DNA from: Marinomonas ushuaiensis DSM 15871
Lineage (GTDB): Bacteria > Pseudomonadota > Gammaproteobacteria > Pseudomonadales > Marinomonadaceae
Length of the DNA stretch: 58,442 nt
Direction of reading: 5' to 3'
Assembly (NCBI RefSeq): GCF_000521805.1
Contig: NZ_JAMB01000016.1
Location: 1 to 58,442, forward strand
A program made the translations under genes and the position numbers. The notes under the pieces are model-generated. The model had not been told where the DNA came from, made no database searches, and worked only from the letters and a program-made list of their open reading frames with translations. Position 1 is the stretch's first letter. Every line of letters begins with the position of its first letter. Positions 26,701 through 35,439 of the stretch are shown one piece after another.

Positions 26701-29118
26701 AGCTTCCTGAACTCTCTTTTCTATCGCCAAATTTTCTCTTAAAGTAGACTGTTTTCTAGCCTGAATTGTATTAGTTGGCCATCTGATATTCGATTCTGAT
26801 CCTTCCCAATCAGAAAGAGCCAAAGACTTCCTAGCCTTACGCAAAACTTTGAAACCTAGTCCGTTCAGCAATTCTTCGAAGATATCTCTATGCTCACTAT
26901 CCTCATCACCATCGAATACCATCAAAGAAGAAGCGCTAAAAGGGTGAGTGTCTGCTGTGCTATGACCCATTTGCCTCAGTAAATATTGAGCACCTTTTTT
27001 ATGTGCTAGCAACATTTGGAAAGAGAATTGTCGCAAAGAATTTTGCGGCAATTTCCAATCTTCACCAAAAAATCTTGCAATTTGAGCCGTTGATGATGGC
27101 ACTAACTCATTGTCATCGTTCCAAAAACCAAGAAACGGCTCTTTTCCATTCAAAGAGATAGAACTCAAAAGTTTATTCCGTATTAAAGGGCTTAATTTTG
27201 CGTTTTTGGCTATATTAGCTATATGGCTAATAGCGCTCCCTAGCTGGCTGCATAGCTTCGAAGGTAAAGGCAATAGTCGAGATGCAGACTCTCCCGAGTG
27301 TAATTTGTCAGCGACTAAAACATGTGAGAAGTTTTCTGTAAGCATTGACAGCTCAGCGAATGAACTAGAAAGCCGACGGTGTGAACTACAAAAAAAGAAC
27401 ATAATGAGCGTATAACCACACAGCTCATTATAAGCAGATCTAATAGACTCAATATCTACACAGTCTTTAACTCCATCAAGTAAACCTTCAAGCAAAGCTA
27501 TTTTTATTTTAAGTCTTTCAGCGAATACGTTTGAATTAATGGCAAGCTGACTTCCTAAATAGCTGTTTGGAATTGAAGAGGAAAAGTCCATTAAACTAAA
27601 ACCAACTCGCCCCACAACCTTAATGTAGATATCTGATATCACCCCAACATCTAGTGCCATATAATAGTGACAAATTGGGCCCATGAACTCTGTATTTGCA
27701 AACATCAAGGACGCGATGTGCTGACCGTACTCATCAGCAACCTCTCCATACAAAAAATACCTTAAAGACCTAAGAGTAATCTTTCGCGTTAATCCTCCAT
27801 GTTCTCGTATTTTACGTCTTGCTATTAGCGTAATTGAGTTAAATTCTTCTTGATTTTTATAAGGTAAAATATCTAAAATTCGCCCGCTACCGTAGCAAGA
27901 AAAAGTCATTTTAAGTGGAATCAGAAGCTCATTTGGAATAACCAAAGGCAACCATTCCGAGTGTTCATGCAACCATTTCTTATCTTCTTCATTAGCTATA
28001 TATGCGTCTTCTATCGGAGGCTCTTTTCTCCAGTAAACCCCTGTAAAAAGATCAAAAACACCGTATGCATCATCTTGCCTTTTATAAATATCAACTTCGT
28101 CTTTATTTAAAGCAATCTGAACTCCAAAGATCTCAAAAGGTCGCAAGGTGGTTAAGATCGTCAGTAACACTAAGGATTTTGAAATATCATTTTCACTATT
28201 TCTAATCCAATCTATCAGAGTCCGTTTCTCTAAAACTGATAGCCTTGACGGGCACAGTTGAACACCACTTTGCTCTTTTGACTCGATAGATGAACGACTA
28301 TTTATCTCTCGTCGTCCAGAAAGGAGAGGTTCATCATCCAAGGGGTTCAAAGGTTGTTCTTCTACTAACAAATGATAAGGATTATCTTTATCGCCTCCTT
28401 TTAATGGAATAGAAACTAATATATGAACATCAGCAGGTGGCTCTACAGGTGACACTCTTGGACTATATTGTCGAGGCTTTGGGAGCGGTTGTGAAAAAAC
28501 ACACCCAATTAGATATCTCATGCCTTCTTTGACCAACTTATTCCAATAAATATCAGAAATTTTAACCATATCCGGATCATAATTTTTCAATTTGAAAAGG
28601 AGATCAAAAAAATCAGTAAAGCTACTCTTAGGTGCCTCTGTTATTAAATTCCGGCTTTCACGAAGAAATAAACCAATATCATAATTTGCATTTCTTATTG
28701 TAGTTTTTAATTCAGACTGTTCTTTATTAGATTTACTTTCAAACTCTTTAGGATCAACTGATAGTAAGGCAAATATCTGGGATACCTGTAAATAGAGCGC
28801 TCCTAAGTAAGATCTCTTGTAACTCCGCGAAGTAAGGTCAAAAATCGATAAGGCTAAACACGTATTTTTAGTAAGACTTCCTTCCAATTGCTTAAGACAC
28901 TCATCCTTAGTTACAGAAACTTTTATCGATTCAATCGTTCTTTTGATGAAGTCTAAGAGCAACGGACTACTAGGAAGATTTGCGACGTCATTATCAAGTA
29001 ATTCCAAAAGATTAGAGAGTTGATGTCTAATCGCAAATAAGCGATATTGATGTGGAATAGAGTCTCCCCACAATAACAACAACCTTTCAACAAAGGCTTC
29101 GTGACTAATCATCTGCAA
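23740..29118 (-). CDS. Giant tyrosine recombinase with three recombinase-like segments
   Basis: 1792 residues, four to five times a usual integrase. The C-terminal third (about 1265-1510) is a complete tyrosine recombinase catalytic domain: R1314 (MGLRRGE), H1418 and R1421 (RLHDCRH), H1486 (MVGHSKAS) and Y1496 (AHYMH). A first degenerate copy spans about 285-490: R326 (TLRPFE), R453 (LRSLRYF) and Y485 (CHYYM), with both His lost. A second spans about 560-730: R696 (SLRQF) and H719 (QMGHS), but Phe or none where Tyr should be. The stretches between are helical and unrecognised. It overlaps the upstream partner gene by 14 bp. I infer a DNA strand-exchange or integration enzyme; I do not recognise the exact family. 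Gamma-Mobile-Trio proteins are one group to compare. Confidence 0.8.
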   Translation of the reverse strand: MQMISHEAFVERLLLLWGDSIPHQYRLFAIRHQLSNLLELLDNDVANLPSSPLLLDFIKRTIESIKVSVTKDECLKQLEGSLTKNTCLALSIFDLTSRSYKRSYLGALYLQVSQIFALLSVDPKEFESKSNKEQSELKTTIRNANYDIGLFLRESRNLITEAPKSSFTDFFDLLFKLKNYDPDMVKISDIYWNKLVKEGMRYLIGCVFSQPLPKPRQYSPRVSPVEPPADVHILVSIPLKGGDKDNPYHLLVEEQPLNPLDDEPLLSGRREINSRSSIESKEQSGVQLCPSRLSVLEKRTLIDWIRNSENDISKSLVLLTILTTLRPFEIFGVQIALNKDEVDIYKRQDDAYGVFDLFTGVYWRKEPPIEDAYIANEEDKKWLHEHSEWLPLVIPNELLIPLKMTFSCYGSGRILDILPYKNQEEFNSITLIARRKIREHGGLTRKITLRSLRYFLYGEVADEYGQHIASLMFANTEFMGPICHYYMALDVGVISDIYIKVVGRVGFSLMDFSSSIPNSYLGSQLAINSNVFAERLKIKIALLEGLLDGVKDCVDIESIRSAYNELCGYTLIMFFFCSSHRRLSSSFAELSMLTENFSHVLVADKLHSGESASRLLPLPSKLCSQLGSAISHIANIAKNAKLSPLIRNKLLSSISLNGKEPFLGFWNDDNELVPSSTAQIARFFGEDWKLPQNSLRQFSFQMLLAHKKGAQYLLRQMGHSTADTHPFSASSLMVFDGDEDSEHRDIFEELLNGLGFKVLRKARKSLALSDWEGSESNIRWPTNTIQARKQSTLRENLAIEKRVQEACQLCLEGSSQSVYEMLQEKFSETPDKYNYALKFLAKHIDDLDVKQPLTKDQIKELLDYKILTPQAENMVYPFDTPMSMRRYTQYEQALNLASVAALYAMEETAIEDIEMLLFCSLLLDSDIGFIKECNISSVEVVLKDIAYNKGVMISNVADQTIFIGGRSSIFLALLLAKFNKTDVRLNFLGFRSRLNYWLSLSKKDSHLPSHLSLLSKLAVVITKITASSKNPIKALIKVVKNAPRCGEMGVQYALRHEKIKSKPLTITKLARLMYPNSYFPLPAESMNKLTTKVISKVHFVSDNKGVTVSAFGNDFLSFLNDSKSGSFKAIESYWLKLLKCENEVKSFTNLVEMSSSLPEVGVFVLTWLYHWSRRRGRSGGKSGLKLSTIKSYFSRVGRPLINILGASSLQVLDSDELLDIYQQVIDSGNIDSREQRLSALQSFHKVCSDHFYMADIDWRDLDIELPTSQYAGNLITPIEFHLTQELIQNDPNMADDDKITCLSILILCYRMGLRRGEVRRLRAFDFCFEDGLCHVRSNHLGTVKTVSGNRRIPVDVLLCSDEYNLIKSLVAKAAENGSNTPLFFSQYRKDRIRPMDRLFSRVIEALRITTGDPKIRLHDCRHSAINFIFTALIISDAQQDPIAEAVKSYLPYGDIKDFKKKIRSALVASVSPDSSLLPAIAQMVGHSKASTTIAHYMHLTHYWLWLTLEKQTKATSFFDKAIAHITGIPITQLRVRKTRESCSAAQIAVSALLNEKFSLIVMCNGVSRPVQQLSDWRFENVFNQIEELSNIEKALRYLEFLSRGQQLSGIKVLDLKQLSELERFDLDSQRVNCISRAYQDVITEDLIIYRAFNILSRETVEVLPVDYRSKETKRYFKSEGFIRLLELLLIHQRQHSEDIDALLNIWETGWDASTHSFRVKASQTELLEKCLGNMGISVIYSNKATVRTFKTIQWSCRDVKSAMMKAGKVSLPQLSHILFLLTVQRKLLSLQG

Positions 29119-30115
29119 GAAATTTTAAATATGGGTTATCAATCACTACCTTCTTGATACTTAAAATGATATTTTTTTTGTCGCTTCTTTTTAAGAAATG
29201 CACATCAAAAGAAAGGCAGTCTCTCTTTGGAGCTTCAGGATACTCATCAATAAAACTGTTGTAATCACTGGAGTCTTCGAACATAACTGTAACCGGACTC
29301 CCTCCAGCATTTTTCCGTAGCGTAATAGATAAACTATCAACATCTATTTTTTTAATATAAGCGTTAGTGATTTCAGCTTCTTCTGAGAGAGTTTCAGGAG
29401 TGTACACTGGCGGATTTTTAATTGTATCGAAAATAAAGTCCGTTTCAGAATCGCGGTCTTTTGTTCTTTCGGGGTTTTCTTCGGTTGAACCAGAATCATC
29501 ATCTAGCTCTTTATCAACATCATCATTAGCAAGCTCGCTAACAACGCTCTCCTTTTCTTTATATGTTACTTTAGGAGGCTTATTGTGGCTTTCATTAAAA
29601 AATGAACTATCAAAAGTACCAAATGTAGAAATACGTAATTTCTCATTTTCAATAGCCATGCCTTTTATCGCTCTCAGCGATAGTCTGACAGATTTGATTT
29701 GCTTCTCATCCAAGTGATCATAATAACCTGCTGACTTAGAATGGATTTTCGAATTAGAATTTTCTAAAGCGCTTACAAAATAAAAAAACCAATCCGCTAC
29801 AATACTAGAAGTATCATCTACTAGTAATGTATCGACAATTACATAGAGAATATCTACGGAGCCTCCGCCCCTTTCACTTTGATCGTATTCAAACTTAAAA
29901 TTATTTAAATTTAGAGACATACCCTTTGAAAAGTGAATTCGGCCTGTTTTTAGCGCCAATTTGATAAACTCTTCAAAACCCTCTGCTAACTTCCTAACTT
30001 GTTGTTGAATAATTGAATCTGAAGGCCCAAGGTATCTTTCAACAACACGCCCACCTTCAATAACAGGCATAACAGATGGCTCTAAATTTGAAAGAACAGC
30101 AAGTTTAATGTCCAA
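29105..30115 (-). CDS. Unknown protein paired with the giant recombinase
   Basis: 336 residues, no family recognised. It starts at TTG (30115), supported by GGAGAG 8 bases upstream and by a LexA-type box 25 bases before that start. The first 180 residues look folded and alpha/beta. Residues 192-228 are very acidic and probably disordered (many Asp/Glu, few hydrophobics). The C-terminal 100 residues again look folded with beta strands (DSLSITLRKNAGGSPVTVMF). It overlaps the recombinase gene by 14 bp, so the two are probably co-translated and may act together. It could be an accessory or directionality factor; that is inference. Confidence 0.72.
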   Translation of the reverse strand: MDIKLAVLSNLEPSVMPVIEGGRVVERYLGPSDSIIQQQVRKLAEGFEEFIKLALKTGRIHFSKGMSLNLNNFKFEYDQSERGGGSVDILYVIVDTLLVDDTSSIVADWFFYFVSALENSNSKIHSKSAGYYDHLDEKQIKSVRLSLRAIKGMAIENEKLRISTFGTFDSSFFNESHNKPPKVTYKEKESVVSELANDDVDKELDDDSGSTEENPERTKDRDSETDFIFDTIKNPPVYTPETLSEEAEITNAYIKKIDVDSLSITLRKNAGGSPVTVMFEDSSDYNSFIDEYPEAPKRDCLSFDVHFLKRSDKKNIILSIKKVVIDNPYLKFLADD

Positions 30116-30137
30116 TAGTCAACTCTCCAAATATTAA

Positions 30138-30157
30138 TACTGTATATAATCACAGTG
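30138..30157 (-). promoter_or_regulatory. LexA (SOS) box before the recombinase pair
   Basis: TACTGTATATAATCACAGTG contains CTGT-N8-ACAG (core 30140-30155) and matches the E. coli SOS consensus at 16 of 20 positions by eye. The core ends 25 bp before the TTG start at 30115, the right place for repression. The window's other clear SOS box, before umuD, shares the same core form, so the host LexA probably reads both. Confidence 0.72.
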
Positions 30158-30718
30158 TGTTTAATTGAATGGATTGTCAATAAAGAACCCTAAAAATTAC
30201 ACTTCTTTGACAAACTTTCTTTCTTAAAAAGTCATAGACTAATTCATAACTTTGAAGAAGAGTACTTTGTGTTTTAAATACAATGATCACAATGATATTG
30301 TAAAATTTTGGAGTAATACCGTAGAAGATTAGAAATATAATCATTAAAATTCAATAGGTTACTATTTATCTAAAAAAGAGATGACCACATGCATCAATAT
30401 CTATTTACATACAAAAGGAACACTTAGAAATAATTAAGCGTTTAAGTTGAGGTGTTCAAGATATCAGGATTTACTAATATAAAAATCCTTATTTAATACA
30501 CAAACATGCAGATTTTAAAAAATCATATTTCGTGTTATAGGAACAAGAATTTATCCTATCTGGATGCAAATCAGTCACAAGCCCCCTACAGACAAATTTT
30601 TCTAACTTTTATCGAGTTGGAAAAACAATTAATTTTCTGGAGGATTACCCGATCACTTCACTATGATTTATACCGTCACCTAGCAAACAGATTAACGGTA
30701 TAATCTTGTGATATTATT
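30158..30718. other. 560-bp gap between the recombinase pair and the BREX operon
   Basis: No supported gene. It is very AT-rich. A weak inverted repeat near 30668-30703 (TTATACCGT/ACGGTATAA, loop 18) just beyond the brxL stop could help end the BREX transcript. One short open frame here (30506-30703) has no ribosome site or protein-like composition. Confidence 0.5.
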
Positions 30719-32782
30719 TCAATCAACACCCAGCGCTTTATAAGCAGCATCAACAGGATCTGCGTAAAAACTTGTCTGAAATTTGGTAAATAGTTCAGCG
30801 GGGATGCTTGGAATATCCATTGCGCTGCTCATAGGCAAGGCTACTTTTTTGGCGCCTGCATCAAAGGCAACCTGTAGACACTCGGCAATGCTTTCTACAG
30901 GTGTAACGCTGCCACCTAGACTCATGTCACCCATGACGACCATTTGGTTTTGAACAGGTTTACCAAGCAAGCCTGATGCGAATACAACGAGGCTTGCCAA
31001 TGATAAATTAGTCAAAGGACCAGTATTTTGCAATTCAACAACATGAAGATGAAAGTCGTGATCATTTACCTTATTTCCTGCGCTAATACGACTTGCATTG
31101 GCTTTAAAGAAGTCAAAAGCAATCTTTACTTTCTCTTTTGCCGCTGAAGAGCTCCATAGCCCCGATGTTGCGAGTCTCCCCGTACCTTTCGTTACCTGTA
31201 GCTCTAATCGATAAAGACCTGGCATTCCTTTGTTGCTTAAGCCAATTGTATAAAGGGTTCCCGGCTTAGAGGGCTCTTGTGGGATTAATGAGCCACCGCC
31301 CTGCTCTTTGACTGAAACAAAGCGTTCTTCAAGGGATTGATTATCAATGTAGCTAAAATGTACATCGTAAAATTCCATGCCACCAATTTTTTTAAGCTGC
31401 TCTTTGACACGACGGCGTACCTGTAAAGCGTATTCTAAGCATAAACGAACATCCTCTTTAGCAAACTCACCGTGCGGAAATAGGAGTTTTAATAAGCCTG
31501 ATGTTGTTTTACGCACCGCAATTACATCACGTTGATTAAGGTTGTTGCCCAGTTTAAAGTACTTATCAATACTGTCAGCAAAGCTACGTTTACGCATTTC
31601 ACGATAGAACTCAGCTAAGTAATCAACAATCAAACCATAGCGATCGGTGAAAAATTCAGGGCGCATTTTCGGTATTTCCCAACCTGGGATATACGCATGA
31701 AAGCGATCAAAAAAAGCTGCATCGATCATTGCCTCAGGAAATGGAGCAAGCAAATGACTTGTCTTAACCAAAGATTCGATGCTTTGATTAATATTACCCA
31801 CAAACACCATACCTGCTGATGCTTCCATCTGCTCACGACCTCGGGCAAACGAACCTGAGGCCATATAATCTTTCATAATTTGTACGCCATCTTTATCCTT
31901 AAAGGATATGCCAGCAACTTCATCAAACGCTACCAGGTCCCACATGCCAACCAAGCCAATTTTACGAGTACTCATATTGTAAAAAAGATTCGCTACAGTT
32001 GTTTGTCCACCAGATACCAGAATGCTATTAGGAGAACACTCTTTATAGATATGAGATTTACCTGTTCCCCTTGGTCCCAACTCACAAACGTTATAGTTAT
32101 TCTCAACAAACGGAATCATACGAGCCAATAAATGCCATTGCACTGTCTCATCTAAAGCCGCAGGTTCCATTCCGATGGAACGAATTAGTGTTTCCCGCCA
32201 TTGAATAGTAGTCAGTTTTTTCCGACCTTCAAAAAGCTCTTCCATATTCATATTCGGCATCTGAATAGGCTTCACAATGGTCACCCCAAAAGGGGAGCTT
32301 TGTTGACCCTCTTCATGATAATAGCTCATAGTGGCAATACACCAAATCCCACCAACTAAAAGCTTTTCATACTCTTTCACTATGCCAGCAGAGATCTCAG
32401 CATCACGAATACCTAAGTTGCTAAAACTCGCTTCATACTTATCTTTCTTTTCGTTCAAACGTACAGAAATACGATCAATAACTTTGTAACTACCACGCTC
32501 ACGAATGATCGACTTAACCTTCTCAGCTTCATCAGGTCTTACATAGTTGTCAGTTAAAATCTTTTTAACATTCTGCAAACCTTGATCGATTACTTCAGGG
32601 TCATCAGTCGCACAATACATACCGAGCAAATATTCGAGCACGTAAACAGGTACGTTGGCACCTTCTTTGATCAGTTTAGTTAAGTCTTTACGGACTACTC
32701 GCCCAGCAAAGTGTGTATTGAGTAATTGATCTAGCTCTTCATTTTCAGAAACACTAGCATCAGCATCATTAACAATATCCAT
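30719..32782 (-). CDS. brxL: BREX Lon-like AAA+ protein BrxL
   Basis: 687 residues, the size of BrxL. An AAA+ domain carries Walker A GPRGTGKS (236-243) and Walker B VAFDEVAGI. The C-terminal part is Lon-protease-like (MSLGGSVTPVESIAE, AGAKKVALP). BrxL is the last gene of type I BREX operons; characterised BrxL forms ring-shaped DNA-bound complexes and is needed for exclusion of phage DNA. It follows pglZ by 20 bp and ends the operon. It is the last member of an eleven-gene transcript starting at brxA. Confidence 0.93.
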   Translation of the reverse strand: MDIVNDADASVSENEELDQLLNTHFAGRVVRKDLTKLIKEGANVPVYVLEYLLGMYCATDDPEVIDQGLQNVKKILTDNYVRPDEAEKVKSIIRERGSYKVIDRISVRLNEKKDKYEASFSNLGIRDAEISAGIVKEYEKLLVGGIWCIATMSYYHEEGQQSSPFGVTIVKPIQMPNMNMEELFEGRKKLTTIQWRETLIRSIGMEPAALDETVQWHLLARMIPFVENNYNVCELGPRGTGKSHIYKECSPNSILVSGGQTTVANLFYNMSTRKIGLVGMWDLVAFDEVAGISFKDKDGVQIMKDYMASGSFARGREQMEASAGMVFVGNINQSIESLVKTSHLLAPFPEAMIDAAFFDRFHAYIPGWEIPKMRPEFFTDRYGLIVDYLAEFYREMRKRSFADSIDKYFKLGNNLNQRDVIAVRKTTSGLLKLLFPHGEFAKEDVRLCLEYALQVRRRVKEQLKKIGGMEFYDVHFSYIDNQSLEERFVSVKEQGGGSLIPQEPSKPGTLYTIGLSNKGMPGLYRLELQVTKGTGRLATSGLWSSSAAKEKVKIAFDFFKANASRISAGNKVNDHDFHLHVVELQNTGPLTNLSLASLVVFASGLLGKPVQNQMVVMGDMSLGGSVTPVESIAECLQVAFDAGAKKVALPMSSAMDIPSIPAELFTKFQTSFYADPVDAAYKALGVD

Positions 32783-32802
32783 AAATTATCTCTTCGCTAG
32801 AG

Positions 32803-35424
32803 TTAAAAAAAGTCATCAGTAAACGCCAAATCAATTGTGACTTTATAGCGCTCAATTTCCGTTTCTAAATCTTTGTCTTTAATAACTAAGAAGTAGTCAT
32901 TATTTCTATTAAAATTACTTCCTTGCAATGAAAGACGTACTTTTTTCACACGTTCAGTCATGGAGTCTGACGTACTATCGAAAGTGATTACTTCTTCACT
33001 TGAGACCAAAGTCTGGCCATCGTATATACCAACAACGGCAGTCATAGCTAGCTTTCTATCATCGACTGAGTCTGTTTGTAAGAAATCAAAGCTCTGGATG
33101 TTATTTACCATTTTTAAGCCAGGCTTAGCAGATATTACGCCGACCTTACTCTTTGTTCTGGCAATGGCATTCTCACCTCGCAATGCCTTAACCGTCAGTA
33201 CGGGCACTACGATCTCTTGAGGCATAATTCCACCATGAACAAACCGTGCGCCACCAACAAAATGAAAACGATTCGCTCCTTTCGGCACCCAAAACTTTGT
33301 ATCACTTACCGTACCAGCAGTTATTTTAGTAGAACCATAAAGAGCGTCTTTTGGTTCAGGTAACATCTGGCCAATAACGTAACGTTTTTTACTTTTAATA
33401 TAATTAGTTGGCTTTTCCGCCAGACTTGTTCTGTCAGCATCATCAAGTTTACTTTGCTGAAAAAGAAAACCATGGTCTGCCGTCACAATAACGCTGGAGG
33501 TATTAAAATGCATTTGAGCTTTACGAACGAGTTCAGCTAATTCGTTGATGGCGTCGCTTACAGCTTTAAACGTTCTATTTTCTGTTGCCCCAACATCTCC
33601 AATCGCATCTACCACATTGTGGTACACATAAATAAGATGTTGATCTTTCAAAGCCAAACGGCCTTCATCACGAGACCAGTCACGAAGGGTTTCAGCAGTA
33701 ATCGCTATACCGCCATATGCTTGTAAAATCTTATTGCGCTGAGCGATACCTTGACTTGAAAGACCATCTACTAAAACATCGTCGGTATCACCCTTATAAT
33801 CGAGGGTGTTATGTGGCAACAATGACGCCATTCCCAAAGTGGTATAGCTCGGTACAACACCTAGCTGACTCGACAATGTGGCTTTACTGTAACGCTTTTC
33901 ATTAACCCGCTGCTCTAATTCCACTGCCGCTTCATAACGAAAGGCATCGGAGATAATCACCATCACTCGCTTTTTCTGAGTATGGTCGATTAAAGGTTTG
34001 ACCGATTGCTTATAAAATTGATGCTGCAAGGCGATCCCAGAAAGGCACCAGTCTTCTAAACGATGCTCATTCGAGACACGATCTCCCCAGTTTTTAGCTA
34101 AATTATCAATAAACCAATGGCTATAGCATTGCTCAACTTCGCCATCCAGCTTTTTAAGTAGGTCAATATGAGCCACTTGGGAAGCAAGATGGTAATGCCG
34201 ATAAGCCGTATCAAACTGATACAATTCACTCTCATACGCCATATATAGAGCATCACAACTTGGGTAATGAAAGCCTTCTTCATGTGTTTTACGCAATGTA
34301 AACAAACGAATAGAAGCATCAAGTGCATCGTAGATAATTCGATACTTTTTACGGGTGTCGTCATCCTTATGACGTGAAGCCCAATAGTTATCGAGGCGCT
34401 GCCCTACTATGTCAGCAAACCCTTTCAATTCATGCAAATGAGCAGTAGGAATGGTTTCCGCCATTGAAATAATGATTTGAGCTTCAACCGCTTCAAATGT
34501 CGCTACTGGCGCGAGAGAATCCAGAGAAAACGATGTTATCTTCTCTCGAATATTTAGACTGTCTGATACCCAGCCAGATATCTTGTCAAACGCTGTGTAA
34601 TAACGAGAACTGTCACGCCATCTTGAATTTAACGCTCTTACTGATGCCTGGGCATGTATCGATGGCAACACCTGGCTCGCAGCCCAATCTGGAATGTCAC
34701 CTAGATTTTCACAAAACCCGGTAACTAACAAACGAATCATAAAACGACCAAAATTAAACGCCGCATCACCGTTCAGCTCATCATCACTAGGCTGATAGCC
34801 AAAATGTAACTGTAACTGCTCAACAAAAGATCGCTGTAAATTAAACTTCAAGAAATCATCTATAATAGGAGGTATGGACTCTAAACCAAGATCATCCTCA
34901 GCGGCTTGAAAGGCAATCGCGAAAAGAATGTGATTGATGTCCGCCTCTTCAGCCTTTGCCAACACAGTCATCATCGCAAGATCGATTACCTGCTCATTGG
35001 CATCGGGAGATAACCACTTTTTAAGATGACTCAAACGACCCTTACTGCCTAAAAATTTGTCTCGGTCGGCTAAATGGGCTCGCATCGACTGCTGGTGTAA
35101 ACCAAGATCGTTGAAAATAATGGAGATACGGTCTGCAAAAAAACACCTTGAATACAGCTTAATATCCAACAACCAGTCGTCTTCGACATCCGGCTCTTCT
35201 GAAGGAAAATACAGTAAATATTTACCTTCTTTGTCTTCAAGTTCCATCTTCAGCTTGATACCTAACTGAGACTTACCTTCCATATTTAAAACGGTAACAT
35301 CTGATAAACTAAGGTTATCGATCTCAGTCTCGAAGTCTTTACTTGGGTCATACCAGAAGACCAAACGATGGCCTTCTGCAAAGAAAGCTTGTTTTAAACC
35401 TTCTGTTAATTGATCTATTTTCAT
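32803..35424 (-). CDS. pglZ: BREX alkaline-phosphatase-like protein PglZ (type A)
   Basis: 873 residues. The alkaline phosphatase-like core is clear: ISDAFRYEAA (D493), PSYTTLGMASLLPH with the Thr nucleophile position near 528, VVDAIGD (D607) and TADHGF (D650, H651). PglZ is universal in BREX; its exact biochemical task is still debated. It lies 20 bp before brxL and 15 bp after an unknown membrane protein gene, where a standard type I operon would have pglX directly upstream. Confidence 0.95.
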   Translation of the reverse strand: MKIDQLTEGLKQAFFAEGHRLVFWYDPSKDFETEIDNLSLSDVTVLNMEGKSQLGIKLKMELEDKEGKYLLYFPSEEPDVEDDWLLDIKLYSRCFFADRISIIFNDLGLHQQSMRAHLADRDKFLGSKGRLSHLKKWLSPDANEQVIDLAMMTVLAKAEEADINHILFAIAFQAAEDDLGLESIPPIIDDFLKFNLQRSFVEQLQLHFGYQPSDDELNGDAAFNFGRFMIRLLVTGFCENLGDIPDWAASQVLPSIHAQASVRALNSRWRDSSRYYTAFDKISGWVSDSLNIREKITSFSLDSLAPVATFEAVEAQIIISMAETIPTAHLHELKGFADIVGQRLDNYWASRHKDDDTRKKYRIIYDALDASIRLFTLRKTHEEGFHYPSCDALYMAYESELYQFDTAYRHYHLASQVAHIDLLKKLDGEVEQCYSHWFIDNLAKNWGDRVSNEHRLEDWCLSGIALQHQFYKQSVKPLIDHTQKKRVMVIISDAFRYEAAVELEQRVNEKRYSKATLSSQLGVVPSYTTLGMASLLPHNTLDYKGDTDDVLVDGLSSQGIAQRNKILQAYGGIAITAETLRDWSRDEGRLALKDQHLIYVYHNVVDAIGDVGATENRTFKAVSDAINELAELVRKAQMHFNTSSVIVTADHGFLFQQSKLDDADRTSLAEKPTNYIKSKKRYVIGQMLPEPKDALYGSTKITAGTVSDTKFWVPKGANRFHFVGGARFVHGGIMPQEIVVPVLTVKALRGENAIARTKSKVGVISAKPGLKMVNNIQSFDFLQTDSVDDRKLAMTAVVGIYDGQTLVSSEEVITFDSTSDSMTERVKKVRLSLQGSNFNRNNDYFLVIKDKDLETEIERYKVTIDLAFTDDFF

Positions 35425-35439
35425 TACATTCCAATTTTT

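Noticed and set aside
30506..30703. 65-codon open frame in the gap before the recombinase pair
   Set aside because: It has no ribosome site and an unlikely composition, and lies in very AT-rich DNA.
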